Below, in pieces: positions 48,184 through 62,600 of a DNA stretch of 64,000 bases. The notes under the pieces were generated by a model. It searched no databases. It was not told the origin of the DNA and saw only the letters and a program-made list of their open reading frames with translations. This DNA comes from Galbula dea (taxonomy: Eukaryota; Chordata; Aves; Piciformes; Galbulidae). How positions within the stretch are numbered: the first letter of the stretch is position 1; the number at the start of each line of letters is the position of its first letter. The position numbers and the translations under genes are program-made. The DNA lies in assembly GCA_013399015.1 (NCBI GenBank), contig VWZX01010538.1, positions 930,001-994,000 on the forward strand, read 5' to 3'.

Positions 48184-51100
48184 ATACACATTGAAAAATC
48201 CTGAAAAAATAGGTCTGGAAGCTCTAGAGATAGTCTTGTGTTGTGTAGAACTGTGTGGTGGGGATGGGGTGTTAGGCACCACTAGCGTAATGTAGAATTG
48301 AGCTGTGCAAATAAACACATAGTTGTTGTCCATCCAATCCTAAAAAATGCTAACTATTTTGAAATGTTCAGTTTTGCTTGCAATGTTTTATTAGAGCTGT
48401 TAGGATTAATTTACTCAAGTTTTTCTGCCTTTGGACTTCCTATATAAGTTACACTGTGTATAACTGAACACTACACAGGTTTTTTGTGTAGCACCAAACA
48501 ATTAAAAAATTTGTAAATGTGAAGAACTGAAAATTTGTAATGGACCAGATGCAAAGGTTTTAACATTTGGATTTAAATGCCAGCTGTTGGAATCAATAAG
48601 GCTTTGCTTGTTCTCTTTTTCTTGTTCTACATTGTTAATGATGAGGTGATATTTTGTAGACTTTCTGTTGTCGTAACTAGCACATATGCTACATTTTGTT
48701 ATGGGCATATGAAATGATGGGAAATCAAGTAATTAACTGAGAGAAATACACCATACAGTTGAAGACTTTATTAAAAGAAGGTGTTATATGGATGTGCATG
48801 TGTGTAAATAAGTTCTGCACAGGGCAGTCTGCTGCTGTTGGACATGAATTCTGGTCTCAGAATGTATTTGTTGTTCTGACATGGCACTTCAAAAATCTTA
48901 TTGCAATATTAATATAATTGTGAAGATGGGAAATTATAATCGCATTTTATTTTTATAAACTTATCAGTTACTATGGAATATATAGCAATATCTCTTACAA
49001 AATCCTATAGAGATTTTTGAAAGATAGACATGAAAAACTGATACAGAAAGCTATACTATATACTGTACTACATCAAATCAGGGGTGCTTCATTTTGGAAC
49101 AACTCACTTCTATCCTAAATGGATGAATATATTCTATTCTGATTTCTGTCACTGTGAGATAAACTTAAGTTGCCTTTTTAATGAAAACAATATTTAACAA
49201 AATATTTCTACCTGTTTAATTCCTTTGAAATTTTTACAGCAGCTGTATAATCTAATTGTTTATAAAAAAATGATCCTTTGCAGCTGTAGTCCTGGTGTAT
49301 GTCTTAAATATTAGTGTAGCTAACTGAGGGACCTAGACAAAATATATTTGTGCATTTCCGTTATTAAAAATACTATGGGATTATTTAAATATTCACTGTT
49401 TACAGACTAAGTTTTGACTTGTTAATATGCAAATTATGTGAAATAGTAATGACTGTTCTTTTGAATGACATTCAGCGCAAATCAAAAGTCTGGATAAGTT
49501 CCCATGTATTTCCCTCTCCTGCATCTCTTCTCCATCCCATTCTTCACTAGTTGAGGCCACCCTATTTTTGGCAATTAACAGAAAGCCTAGAAGCTAGAAT
49601 TACTGTACAGCAAAACCTGTTGTGTTTTGCTGTTAAGTATTTGAAGAGTTGAGAATAAAAGCAAGCATTCAAGTACATAAACTTAGATCCTCTCTTGTAT
49701 GCAGCTAGAACTGAGAAATTTGTAGATATGTAATTCCTATGTGATCCATTACCTTTTTCATGGAGGGCACTGTACTAAGGAAAGTTAGTCCAAGAAGAAG
49801 TATTTTTTTCTGTACTGGAATGGTTGTGGTTTGTGTTTCAAAAAATTTAAGTAAAATAAAATAAAATAGTTCCTAAAATATATTTCACCCCAGTAATTTT
49901 TGGGAATAATTTGGAGAATTTATGTAAATTCTTTAAATCATAATACTTTTAATATCTATGAATAATTTCTGTGAAACCTACAACTGTCTCCTGAATCTGC
50001 AAATCCTACCTTCACATTCTATTTAAAGTCATTGCTATGTAAGCATTTTTCTCTTTCCCTGCAAAGATACAGTCACATAATCTTTAAGATTTATTGCTCA
50101 AAGCTCAGTTGCTCACTAACAGTGCGGACAATCTTTTGAAGCTAGAAGACAACATAGGTTCATTTCAACAGCAATGCAGAACTTTACTTAACATCTTATA
50201 GGGAGAGGGGAAGTTTTCTGAGGGGTTTTCATCTCTCTAGCTCCTTCTCATCCTTCATGGCAAGACTTTCAACTGTACTTCAGCTGGTGTATTCTTTGTT
50301 ACCAAATATGGCCTTTTCAAATTAGGGATTTTCCTGAGTTGTCCTATGTAAATGTTGAAGAGGATGTGTGGTTTGGGGGAAGGTGTTACTTTGTTAGTTG
50401 GCAGGACTTAGTGTAGCAAATACTACCACCATTTTGTTCATTCTGCAAACCTATAAATCATCATCACCTCAAAGCACTGAGTTCTGAAATAATAAGTGAG
50501 ATATAAGAGATTAATTTTAAATGCATAATTATTATTAATATTTTTTAAAAAGCGCTTTTGTCTACACTAGCTGTAATTGAAGTGATGTTTTCAATCAAGT
50601 GGTGACATCAGTTTATGAAGGTTTTTATTAATGGCATTCATATTGAGGTAAGGAGTAAAAGAATATTATAAACTCTCATCCACAGTACCTTACTAAATCC
50701 AATTGATACTGTGCTTGATAGGGGAAATGTGGCATAAATTGAACTACTGATTTCATTTACATAAATTCACATATGAACTTAAAGAGAAGGCATTTATTGA
50801 TGATACTTTTAGTAGATGTTTGCAATACTTATGAAAAGTTATGTTTACCTTACTAAGCAAAACCTGAAAATAAATTTACTTGCTTTGACAAAATTAACTC
50901 TAAGGTGTCCCACATCCAGTTCTTTTCCTAGGATTCTCTCCCATTTGCAGTCATACACTTCTGCAGCAATTCCTTCTGTTTGGGTGACAGTGGATGGGCA
51001 TATGAAATTATGGGAAATTGACTTACAAGGTCAGTTGACTTAATGTCTGCTCCTTTTTAATTAATTATAAATAGGACTGAATGATCAGTATGAATACCCA

Positions 51101-53987
51101 GTCACCTGTATGCCGGGTAGAGAGCTATCTTTAATGCTTCTTGTGAGTGACAGAAAGCAAAAAATAAACTTTAGTGGGAAAATGACAGCTGAAAAAGAGA
51201 GACAGTGAATAAACAAGAGTATGATCTTTGTAAGGAAGTACTGAACTGTGTTGCTGAGATCCCAGATGAACTTCTGTAAAATGAGTTTAGACTAAAGGTA
51301 GTTAAACCAACAGATAAGAGAAACTTCTTTGTGGAATGCTGGAATTTTTTTTTTCTTAAAGCTCCTCTATACAGTGACTTTGCACTGCTGTTGAGCTTCA
51401 AATGCTCCATCTGCTTCCAATGTTCATTTTTGTCTCATATGAAAATGTGTCATCTGTGAGGTCTGATACCATTTGCTCTCCATCTTACTGTCTTGTCTTC
51501 TTTTCATTAATGTCATTTAGTTCTGTTTGTTCTCAGTAAAATCATTTCAAAAATACATCAAGGTAAGGGTTTTGAGGCACTTTTTTTAATGTTTGTGTAG
51601 AGCTTTTGGGATTGATTTATTAATACAGATAATAATTGTGTAGGGCAGTTGTTTGCCATGACAGAAACCACAATGGCAGCAAAACAATTTCATGTCTTAT
51701 TTTCATGCTTCTCTTGGTTTTAGTATTGCCTTAGGAGCTATTGTACTTTGCTCTTCCTATGTTCTGATGTGTTGTTTTCAAGCGCATATAGCATGTAGAT
51801 ATAGCCAATGCTATTGGTATACCCAGAAATGAACTGCTCTGAATAGGAGGTTTAATAAATTATTTATGTTTTGTAAAAAACCAGACTTTTGGCATTTAAA
51901 TAGCTAATAAAAGCTTGGGTTTTGTAGTGATAATATTCTGGGAAAATATGTGGCTAAATTTTGACCAGCATCAGTCTCTTCCGATAGTTTGGGACCTGCC
52001 AATAGGAACTTGCTGAACTCTTTAGCCAAATTGCAAGCTCAGATTACTGATGTGTTGCTAGCTTATTAACATACAAGGAATCATAGAAAGGATTAAAAGA
52101 CACTGGGAGAGCTAATAAGGTTTGCAAAACTAGACTTAATTTCATTATGAAGAGATCAGAGTTTATTTAACTGGAGGGAAAAAAATGAATGATGTAAAGT
52201 GTTTGTGAGAGTCCCAGAGTGTGTGAACTGTCGCTTTACATGTAACCTTGTAAAGTTTTTCAGAACCAGCTGTACAAACAGCATCGATGCTGCCTCGGGG
52301 ACTGTGAGACAGGCTAGCTGATATCTCTAAGTCTCTTCTATACCTGTTTAATTAAACAAAAGAAGAGGTGGAAAAAAGGCAGAGGAGCAATAAAACATAC
52401 TTTTTCTTCCTTCTTCCTTTCAATATTATATATAAGCATCTGTACTTCTTAAGACCTTTTTTGGCTATTACTGAAGGCAGCATCTCTTATCAGTGACTGC
52501 TAAAGTCTTTTTCTAGCAGAGGAAGATTTCTTAAATTATCTTTTTAATACAAGTTTGTAGGTCTTCATTACCTTCTTGTTTATTTTCCATCAATTTTCCT
52601 ACCTCATAACCTTACTCATGTGCTTTCCTTTTGTCTGTGGGATCCTCTCTATTGTAGGTGAGTGCCATCTGTTTCTGCAGAGTTTTAAGAACAAGACTTG
52701 CCAGGCTATTCTGTAAGCATATATGATGCTGTAATACGATGACATGGCAGCTCAGAGTTAGGTTTTGTAGACTGGAAGCAATATGAAGGAAGCTCCTAAT
52801 CAGCCAGGCTGTTAGAAATGTGAGTTTTATCATTAATCTCTTTTTTTAAACTAAAACAAAGAAATGAAAATAGGTAAGCCTTCCCTTGTGCACAGATGCT
52901 TAGCTGCTCAGTATACTTAAGGAAGGAAAACCTAAGCTGTTTAAAAAATAGGTTTGAGTATCAAATGCAGTTCATGTGCTCGATGAAGTGATTGAGGTCC
53001 ATGCTGTGTGTGGGCCTTAACTGCATACAGCTTGCATATAGATTACATTTTTCTGTTGATGGGGTTCAGTTGTGTCTGTATGTCAGCATATGTTATCAGC
53101 GAGATTGTCATTAAGGCTTGTATTGCTAGCGTTGGAAAGAATTGGACCAGAAGGGACTGCTGAGGCTAGTATCACCAATTGTCACAGTGCCCATCAGCAC
53201 ATCTAGCTCATCTATCACTGGAAATTGAGAACCCCCTTTTGAACCACTCGTGGATGAGCAATAATACATCACAGTCCCAACCCCCAAGTTATTTGGATTA
53301 TGTATTTTCTTTCATAGACCTCTTTAAAGACTGGAAGGAAGAAGTCTTGCTCTTTGTGAACAGCTTTTCTAGCCATAGAAAGAGGGGAAGAAAGGACATT
53401 ATTTTGTTAAACAGGCTGTTCTGTTGCATTGCTCATCATCAAAATTAACCTCTCAAATCCTAAACTTGAAACATAATGAAGTAAAATAGTTGGAAATGCT
53501 CTTCTTGAGGAAGTGGGGTGAATGTTCTGTGAATAATAGATTAATATATAGAAAACTGCCTTTGGAAGCAAACAGGTTTCTGTGCATGTAAAGCTCAATA
53601 CAAACATACTATGGCAAAGAAGCCAAAAGTTAATATGGTGAACCAAGTTTAATTATTACTCTCACAAATGTAGCTCTTATTTTTCCCCATACTTGCATGA
53701 ACATGATTTACTGAGTTTTATCATATCGTGCTCGTTTATCAGCTTGCTTCTTATCTAGATCAAATTCAGAAATTATTCAAGAAATACCATTTTATATGTA
53801 GTCAATTCATGCTGCTTCAAGCATTGGCCTTGTCTGTGTTATTCTTGTGAATCTTGACTTGTATTTTAGCTAGTAAAAAAGTTAAATTTATTCTAAAATA
53901 CGTTCATGTGCATATAATTTTTTTACATTAATTGCTACAATTTAAGTTACTCAAACAGTTTCCACTTCAGTTGCTGCCTTTCATATG

Positions 53988-54010
53988 CCTCCAACTTTTT
54001 AAGTTGGAGG
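53988..54010. repeat. Perfect 10-bp stem hairpin
   Basis: CCTCCAACTT, a TTT spacer, then AAGTTGGAGG: perfect arms with a three-base loop. It is not followed by a terminator-like context, and its role is unknown. Confidence 0.95.
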
Positions 54011-57000
54011 TGCTTTTAAGTTCCTTCCCAAGCTCTTATTCGCTGGGGTTTTCTTGTTTATTTTTCCACATTTTGACAGTTTGTTAGATAACCTTGACCA
54101 TTCAGACAGAGTACCAAGGACTGACAGAGTGATCAGAGAACATTTTTTGTGTTTCTGAAATTGCATCTATGATTTTTGCCACGTGGCTAATTTGAGGCAG
54201 GTTAGTGAATGGTAGACACTTTAAAAACCATAAAGTTGCTAATAAACTTTATTCTGTGTTGCATGCACTTCTTATTATATGCACGCAAATACTTGATCTT
54301 AGTCTATGTATGTTAATGGCGTAAAAATAGAATTCCTAGATTATGCTATCAATCTGCTTTTTTACTTCAGCAAAACAAGTTCTTCAGTGTGTTCAAGGTG
54401 TGTGCTACAGACATACTGTTGTAGCAGATACATTGCATAATTATACTTGATTCTGTCACATCCTCTCAGTTCATTAATTCATTTTCACTGGCATTGTAAT
54501 TCATTTGTAAACTTCCAGATATCTAGCAACTTCAGAGACCCACTATTCAAAAGAAAAAGCTTGACATATTTCCCTTTTTGATCTTAGAAGATATGGACAA
54601 CTCAGTGTCCTAAAGCAAGTATTGTTCTGAACTGCTGACTGCTTCAAGATTACAATGAGTTTTCCAAGTTAGAAATAAGATTCTGGCACCTTATATTAAT
54701 GGTTTTAAAAATCTCAAAATGCTGTCTGTTAACTCTTTGTAGAATGTGATAATACAAATAAATGGTATCACTTATTTCTGTATTTAAAATTACCTGATCA
54801 GATTCACTTTTAGCTACAACATGGAAAGAGTGTAGATCTGCCTCTTTTTAGTTAATGCTTTATGGATTCACAGATTCACTATTTCCATGAAATGCTGACT
54901 ACAGTAAACCAGTACAAGCCCTAAAGCATGCATAGTTTTTTGTGGAAAGGTGTTCTTATGGCCTCTCTATGGAATAATCCTATTCTATAGGAATAAATTA
55001 AACCAGTGACAGCACATAGCTTTGGGTTTGAAAACTTTTGTCTTTGCAGCCTTGGGTAAAGCTAATGATGCTGCAAATGAACACCAGTTTCCTTGTTCAA
55101 TTTGAATTTTCTCTACTCCATATGGAAGCTGCCTCCCTGTATCCCCCCAGTAGCTGTGCTTTTTCCATTTTTTTTTTTTTTTTGTATATCTAAATAACAA
55201 ACTTTTAGAATACAATTTTCCCTTGAATCTTATAATTGTTATTTGTTACTTTTTGTCTCTATTGTGGCTGCACTGAGGTACCAAGAGATTAAAGAAGCTG
55301 AAACATTTCAGTTTGGGGAGTAGAAAGCTAAAGGTGAACGTGATGGAGCCTTAGAAAAATCATAGGGGAATGCAAAACTGTTGTTCAACTACATTCCCCA
55401 GAACTAGAACTAACGGCTGTTGGTGAAATTTCCAGTAGACTCAATTAAAACCCACAAAAGGAAGTGCTTCTGTAGTTTACTTTTGGAACATGCTGCCACA
55501 GGAAATTGTGGAAGCAAATATATCAGCAGGTTCAAAAAAAGTATGGAAAGATTAACAACAGGCCTTCAGGCATGTATTAGAAGTAGGTGTGAGTGTTTCT
55601 CCTAATGTGTTTCATCCAATAACTGCAACTGCGACTATTAGTAATAGTGGCCAGTAACATGCTCCTTCTAGTGTCACTATTGAAGACTGAATACTTGTCT
55701 GGATGGTTCATTTGCCTTACTCAGCAGGGTATTGCTTATGAGCTTTAGTAAGTCATTCCAGCTGAACTGTATGGTTCATGTCTATATTTTCACATACACC
55801 AAGAATAAGTTTATAAGAATATGTTTTTGTCTAAGTCCTTTCTTTTCTGTGGGTTGTCACTTGGTTTAATCTCTTCCAAATCATTTGCAGAACACCTGCT
55901 TTACTAATAATAATTCTCAGAAATTGTTTGTGCAATCCTGGTATTTATTTACATGGTTTGCTTTTATCACACAAATTACCCAAGGTCTCTCTTTGTGTTG
56001 GAGCCTTCCAAGATAAACAACAGGGCAAAACCAAACTTAGTTCCTGCTTTAGTGAGCTGAAGAATGAAGGTGGTTTACTTGTTGATGTACAATGCGCAGC
56101 TGTTCTGTTGGTTGTGTTCTTGTTTTTCAGTGTGTATATGAACTGAACGAGAGTAGTTGAACAGCAGAGTAACTTCCCTCATCCACATAACTTTTTTTCC
56201 TTTTGCCAACATTGTTACACTGTGGATGTTCTGGTACTCTGCCTTTCCAGGGCCGTAGGCAAGGGTTGATGGGTCATGCATTCTTTCTGCCTCCTTGAGG
56301 GCTATCTTGTGTGGATGTGTGCTTCTGTGTGTCACAGAGTTATGCTCATCTCATAAACCAGGTTATTTCAAGAGTTTTGTGGCTCTTTTTACAATTTTGC
56401 AAGTGTGTTCTTATGCCACCAGTAGACGTTTTCTCCCTTGACTGCCAGATAATGTTTGCAAAATGCAAGGCTTTGAAGTTCTTTTTCCTCACTTTCGTAG
56501 GGCCTTCTTTGGGATGTCATTAAAATTTGAGCGTTTCAGTTGAGCGTGTTTTGATTTATTGGAACAATGGGTAATGTTAGCTGCAGGCCTTTGGGAATTC
56601 CAATAGTGTTAGCATTAAGTTTACTTAATAGCATTGCAAAATTTGGGGTGTGGGGAGTTTGTTTTTCCTGTTTGTTCAAAACTTAGAGTTCTTTTCTTCA
56701 ACATACAGTTTCATGATAGTAAAAATACACTCAGCTTCTGGGACTGTGTGAGTTAATGGTTTCAGGAGAATTATCAGATGATAAAAGAACCTATTGTTCC
56801 TTTGTGCTTGTGTACATGCAATTTAGGACATAGTGATTATGTAACTTTCTACCTGCTGGCTAAAGAAAGTTGCAAAGGATAGAGAAATACTAACAGTAGT
56901 GATCCGTCTGGGAGTTGCACAACTGATCAATGCCTGCTTGCCACATTTTCACATTTTACATGGGAAAAATGCGCTCGTCACTTCTTAAAGCAGGTATTTT

Positions 57001-57180
57001 TTCATATACTGAGCTTTGGTTCTTTCTAGAATCACTCTTGTGTTGAATTTGAACCTTTCAGGAGATGATTTTCTGTGCAAAATGACATTCAAATTTGGCA
57101 CCAAAACCACTATATGAGAGTGGCTTCTTCAGTGGTGGGTACAATTTTGGAAGCACCCACTCTTTCCTTTTGCCTTCTGT

Positions 57181-57212
57181 TGGAGTTGCTCAAGAGAGAG
57201 AGAGCAACTCCA
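57181..57212. repeat. Perfect 11-bp stem hairpin around a GA repeat
   Basis: TGGAGTTGCTC and GAGCAACTCCA flank a ten-base AAGAGAGAGA loop. The perfect arms are moderately GC-rich, unlike the AT-rich surroundings. Too short to call a microRNA precursor. Confidence 0.95.
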
Positions 57213-59660
57213 GATACATAAGACTACTAATTTCATTGTTTGTAATAGTACAATGATTTCCTGATTAGATTCCAAATGTCTTCATTCAAGAAGAATTTTG
57301 AAATTGTTTATTTAAAAAAACTATTTAATTAAACTAGAGGCATTATGAATTTTACCTGTTGAGTCATTCCTTCTATTAAATCTGTTCTCTGAGCTTTGAC
57401 TTATGAACAAGATGGGTATTTTTTATTTACTTGTCTCAAGTGACACATTCTTATTTTGCATCCTATGTAAATAAGGTAATAAAGTGTGTGTTAACATTCT
57501 TAAATTACCATGCTGACTGTCAGCTTGCTTGGAAAAGTAACATTTCAATGTGAACAGTGCATAGAATTGAGTTAGTTTTCAAATTGTGTATATATATAAA
57601 ACATATAATCAACAATGGTAAAGCTTTACCTTCTTTGAATGTTTTAAACGTGATGCACTGTTTTAAATAAGCAAAAGCTAACTAGGCTGATTGTCCTCTA
57701 CTTTAAGTGGATTGCACTATATTCCCCTAGAATTTATAGGCGATTGTAAATATACCTTTAGTAAAAATTTTTTATGGGCATAAAGATTTTATGTGTATGA
57801 GTGCATATATAAGATAAAAGTAATATTACGCAATGCAGTATAACACAAGTGTTATTATACATGAATGGCAATAGGTTATTCTAAAATTTACAGAAGTCTG
57901 TGGTAGATTTGTGCCATCATGTGCTGTTATGTTATTCAGAGCCTAGTGTTTAGATTAAGTATATAAAGCTTCCTTTTCTTAAAAAGAAGCATAGAAGTAT
58001 TTTTCTTCTCATAGTAAAGTAATACTGCTTTATTTATTTTTTAGATTGGTAGCATTCTGTCTGAGAAACCTCTTTCAAATAAATTACTCTCAAAATGTGT
58101 TGATAGCTACACCTTGATGCATCCTTATTTTTTGGTATTTGAGCATTCATCAAGACAAGGACTTGCTACATGAGGTCTGTCAGTGATTCTTTGCTCTCAT
58201 AAGATATGAAATATGGCTTTAGCAGTGACTGGAAAGGAGAAGGATTAATTTTATTCTTTTTGCAAAGTAAACTCTAGTATTAATTCTCCCTATCACTTGC
58301 TATGCATGGAGCAGAGTCTGTTTCAGGGCTTAGCAGTTACCTCCCTGTGGCCAAATAGTTGTTGATGCAAACAGCTTCTACTGTCTTAAATATAAATTGT
58401 GAAGCAGTTCTTCATTGAAATGTTTTATCTCCCCTAATGAAATCCTCACATACTTGCTCTTTTGTGGCCTCATTGATGTCAGAAGAAGACATAGGTGTGT
58501 GGTGCCTGAGACTGTTTCCTCAGGGCTTGAGGAAGAAGTTACTTGGGTAGAGGAGAGGTTACTAGTGCCTGTGCAGGAGGTTCAGCCTTGCTTTTGAGTA
58601 GCCCCTGGGGCCACTCGGAGGCAACAGCCAGGGGACCAGTCAGCAGATAAGTCGTTCCCAACTAGCTACTACTGATTTGTCACACATGTAGTTGCTGGCC
58701 AAAGAAAAGTAGGTAGGGAAAGCTGAGGGGTATGGTGGGGTACCTCAGGACATGCATTTGATCATGGAAATAGAAAAATGGGGAAAATTGAAGGTTTTAT
58801 GGTAAAGGACATGGCATATAGGAGGAGAGAGTGAGAAATAGATGAAGTGTGCTAAGCTCACTTACTGTTGAAAAACTACCTGATCCCTGATCCTCATTTG
58901 ACTACCTTGGAATACCACAGATATCTTTTTGACATGTTGAAGTCCCTGAGTACAAGACATCGTTTTCCAAATTATTTTCTGGTATTCTAAAATTCCAAAT
59001 AAAAAAATTCTGCTTTTTGCATTTCCCATTATATCATGAAATATACTTCTGCACTTGTACAACATTTTGGATTTTGCCATTGATGCATGTCTCATTGAAA
59101 TGCTGTATTAATTCTGGTAGTTATAAAGATGTTTTGTCAATCTGTTTTTATTCATCTGAACATACTGGCTATTGAGTTCGTATTGTTTTAGTAGAATTTG
59201 AGTATTTGCAGACAATTATTTAAATTGAATCTTTATCGCAAAATATGTTCACCACCTCTAATTCATAAAATGCAAAATGAATTCTTTTCATTAGGAATAC
59301 TGTTGATGGTGTTTCTTGCCTATTAAAATCATAATCCTAAATTATTATTTTATAGTACTGTAAGTCTGATGTGCCTAAATTTTTTAATACTTTTGCTATG
59401 TAGAAAACTTGAACAAAAGGTATGTTTTGGGGGTTTTTTTTTCTTTTTTTTCTTTTTTCCCCTCTCCTCTGGCTGTGTCATGATCAAACTTTTTCTCTTG
59501 TCTTGGGTTGTTTCAATTTTATCTTGCACTTTTTGAATGTCTTTTCCTTCTTTATGGTGGGAGGGGAAAAAGAGAAGAGGTAGAAGCTGCATTTTCTTTG
59601 CTTTTGGAGCTAAATCTAATGACAGCTGTACCGACAATTTTCTTCTGTGTTTACATGCAG

Positions 59661-59684
59661 CCAGGAGCTATGGGCGGAGAAGAG
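59661..59684 (+). CDS. CPEB3: CPEB3 24-nt microexon (8-residue cassette)
   Basis: A 24-nt exon sits between ACATGCAG and GTAAAA. With the A carried over from the previous exon it encodes T-R-S-Y-G-R-R-R and leaves a G for the next codon, giving ALN-TRSYGRRR-G. This is the family's alternative 8-residue cassette, whose inclusion creates a basic stretch next to downstream serines and is reported to form a kinase consensus. The equivalent 24-nt microexon of CPEB4 is neuron-enriched. A TGC trinucleotide directly before the AG (59656-59658) fits SRRM4-dependent microexon regulation. Two TGCATG elements (60474-60479 and 60590-60595) downstream could bind RBFOX. Because length is divisible by three and phase is kept, skipping is frame-neutral. 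Confidence 0.95.
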
Positions 59685-62600
59685 GTAAAAGTATTTACTG
59701 AATGTTTTGTTTGCTGAATAGTGGGAGAAATAAATATTTACTTCTTTTATGATAATATGATGTTACCTATTTTAACATTATTTGGTTATCTCTTAATAGC
59801 AGCTTAAAGCAATTATTATCTTGAGCTCATAACTTCAAGTGTGTTGCTATTGCTAGTGAGCTGGAGGATGACTGACTGTAAAGACTTTCATGACACATCT
59901 ATTATTTCAAATGCATAGGATTCCAAAAAAAAAGGTTGTTTTCAGGTTTGGGTTTTTTTGGGTAGAAGTGCAGTGTTTAACTAGTGCACAGAACATATAT
60001 AAAATACTTTCTTCTTAGATGAAACGTTTTATTGACTATTGCACTTAAGCACTATATTGGATTGCCTTAGTTAGAACGTTGTCAATACCCATACTAATAA
60101 CTGTCATCAACAGAGAATAATGATGATGATAATAGTAACAGATAAAACATTTGAGCACAATTTAACTTTATTTCATAATAAACAACTCTTAAAAATAAAA
60201 GCAGACTGAAAACATTTTGCAAATGTATAATGTTGCATATAAGTTTATTCTGAGAGATTAATGAACATGGAAAATAGTAAACTTGCTGACTACCAGGAAA
60301 GCTAATTACATTTATGCACTGTGTTGTAGCTTACCCAAGTTGTTTTTTATTGAGAAAATAACAGCAAAAATTACAGCTTTTAACGATTAGAGTTGGGTAG
60401 TGCCATCTGCTTGAGGTACTTTGGCATTGAACTTCATTTTATCTTCTTTTTCATGTATGTTCTGTGGCAGCTGTGCATGTGACATCGCTTCCTTTTCAAA
60501 AATGTAGAATATGCGTCATGTTTGTTAAGAAGTTTGGAGGCAAACCTTGCCAAGCAAGCAAGCTGATAGCTTATAAGTAACTTGTGGTTTGCATGTATGT
60601 ATGCATTGAGGTAGCAGGGTGTTCAGGCTACACTAACCCAGCTTATAGTACAGAATTTAAAGTGATTTTGTTCAAAGATGACGGGGTTTAGGGTTTGTTT
60701 GATAACTTAAAAAGATTTAAGTTTTCCCTACAAACTTATCTTCCTATTTTCCTCCAACTTGCAGAGAACAGGCTATTGTTAGTAGATATTAAAAGCATCC
60801 TAAGACTTGCATTTTTTCAGTGCTGTCATGGTACTGAAACAAAATTGGAGGGTATGCAGAGTGTATAATACTGTATACTCTCTGTGCCTGTGAACACTGC
60901 CTAATTTCATTTTAAGATTGTGGCAAGTATTTCCAGGTTGATCAAATAGCATCAAAGTAGGGAAGGGGTGGGAATCAGTTGTACACTAACTTCTTTCAAC
61001 TCACGTTTACTTGTAGAAGCAAACTATAGTAATGTGGCAGTAATTGCAATGAACACAGCGTAAGCTCTCTTATACAAATTGTAGTGATGACAAAATAGGA
61101 TAAATGAGTTCTGAATGTGCTGGACTTTCAGAATTTTTTGGTTTTTACTCTACCAAAACCCATGTTTCCTTCCATAATAATTGTTTCTTATGTGAAATTC
61201 AGGCTTTTCTATAGTAATAAGATTTGTATGTGTGTGCCTGTCTTGTCATTAATGTTACGGATTTTGTGACTTGCCTTATTCATACAGTATTAAAGTCTGT
61301 GATATTAAAGCCTTTTCCTTATATTAAACTTTATAATGTTCTTTTGAGCTTTCTTAAGTTTAAGAAGCATGAAATTCTATAATAGTCTTAAAAATTGATG
61401 TGTTGTTTATTAAATGTTCTTATATGTCCCTTTCTGTTATTGTTTTTACCATTTGCGTTGTGGTAATCTGCAGAGTACTCAGCGGTGAATCTGTGCAGGG
61501 ACTCATTTAATTTTTGTTGTGCTTGGATATTTTAAGAAGTGCTTGATTCTGTCACTATAACTGATCATTTTCAATGAGAAGAGGTTTTGTGAGAAATTTC
61601 TTGGGGCTTGCCATAACCTCTCAGCTCTCTGCTTGATCCATTGTTTTCTTTGAGTAAAGAGGTGAACGTTTCTTTTTAGCTATTACGCTTAGAGCCATGT
61701 TCTTTTAGGTACCTTGTTTTTAACTTTTATAAGCAATTTTGTCATGTGCAGATGTAAGCACAACTATGGGAAACGAGCCCAAAATCTTTTCTGTTGCATT
61801 GACAACTCAGAGATGCTAGGGGACAGGTGCAGGAGTATAAAAATGGGGCATTTAGTGGTGCTTTCCTGTAATATTCTCCCAGAGATCTGCCTCTGGGTGT
61901 TTTCTGAGGTGATGTATCAGTATTTATTGCTTCAGAATGTTTGTTTGTTTTTTCTCCTGTTCTTGCTCATTCCATTTTCTGAACATAAATAAACTTTTTA
62001 GCATCCTAAAAAGCTTGTGGCAAGGGGTTCCACAGTTTGACTCGCTTTCAGCCTTGCCCGGTACTGATTATGTTCAATGCAGTTTACTTTCTCCTTACGG
62101 GAAGAGTCAGTGAACAATTGTTCCCTCTTGCTTTGTCTGTATGCTTTCCATTATTTTAAACGTATTCTTCATACATTTAACTTTATGCTTGACTTAACTA
62201 TAAGGTTTTAGATTGTCTTTTTCATTTACTTAAGGTGGGTTCAATGCTTGCAAACTGTTCTCTGGCATAAGAGGTGATATCTTGCTTTTTAAGCTGCTGT
62301 GCATTTTTATGATTTCCTTCAGAACTCGGCACTTATGTAGCCTCCTCTGTAGACCTGTATTTGAGTTGAACACCTTGTTTAGTGTCTATTAATTTGGTAT
62401 GTCAGCTTCCACTAATGGCTCATGTTTGTTGTTTGTTTTATTTTTTACAAGAATGTAGGTTGGAGGTGGGTGGGATTTACAAGATTATTTAACTTGCTAG
62501 TGATATCTTACAGATATTTTTAAATTACCTACTCTTCAGTGGGGTTTCTGATTTGGTATCTTTACACAATTTTAGCCTTCCTAATTATTATTTCTCTCAT

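Larger units (their letters stand above)
47275..59660 (+). other. CPEB3: CPEB3 intron 4
   Basis: Intron of about 12.4 kb, donor GTAAGT, acceptor ACATGCAG. It contains a CR1 3' end (47843-48183), two short perfect hairpins (53988-54010 and 57181-57212), poly(T) at 55165-55182, a possible very old CR1-like scrap around 55484-55560 (GGAACATGCTGCCACAGGAA) and a T/C-rich tract at 59424-59462. No further exon was recognised. Confidence 0.9.

Noticed and set aside
53130..53250. Possible ancient CR1 or other LINE scrap (GGACCAGAAGGGACTGCTGA)
   Set aside because: Similarity is limited to one short block; not enough collinear matches to call.
55484..55560. Possible very old CR1/L3-like piece (GGAACATGCTGCCACAGGAA)
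   Set aside because: A single block similar to the CR1 3' region, with no flanking blocks or end; too weak to list as an element.
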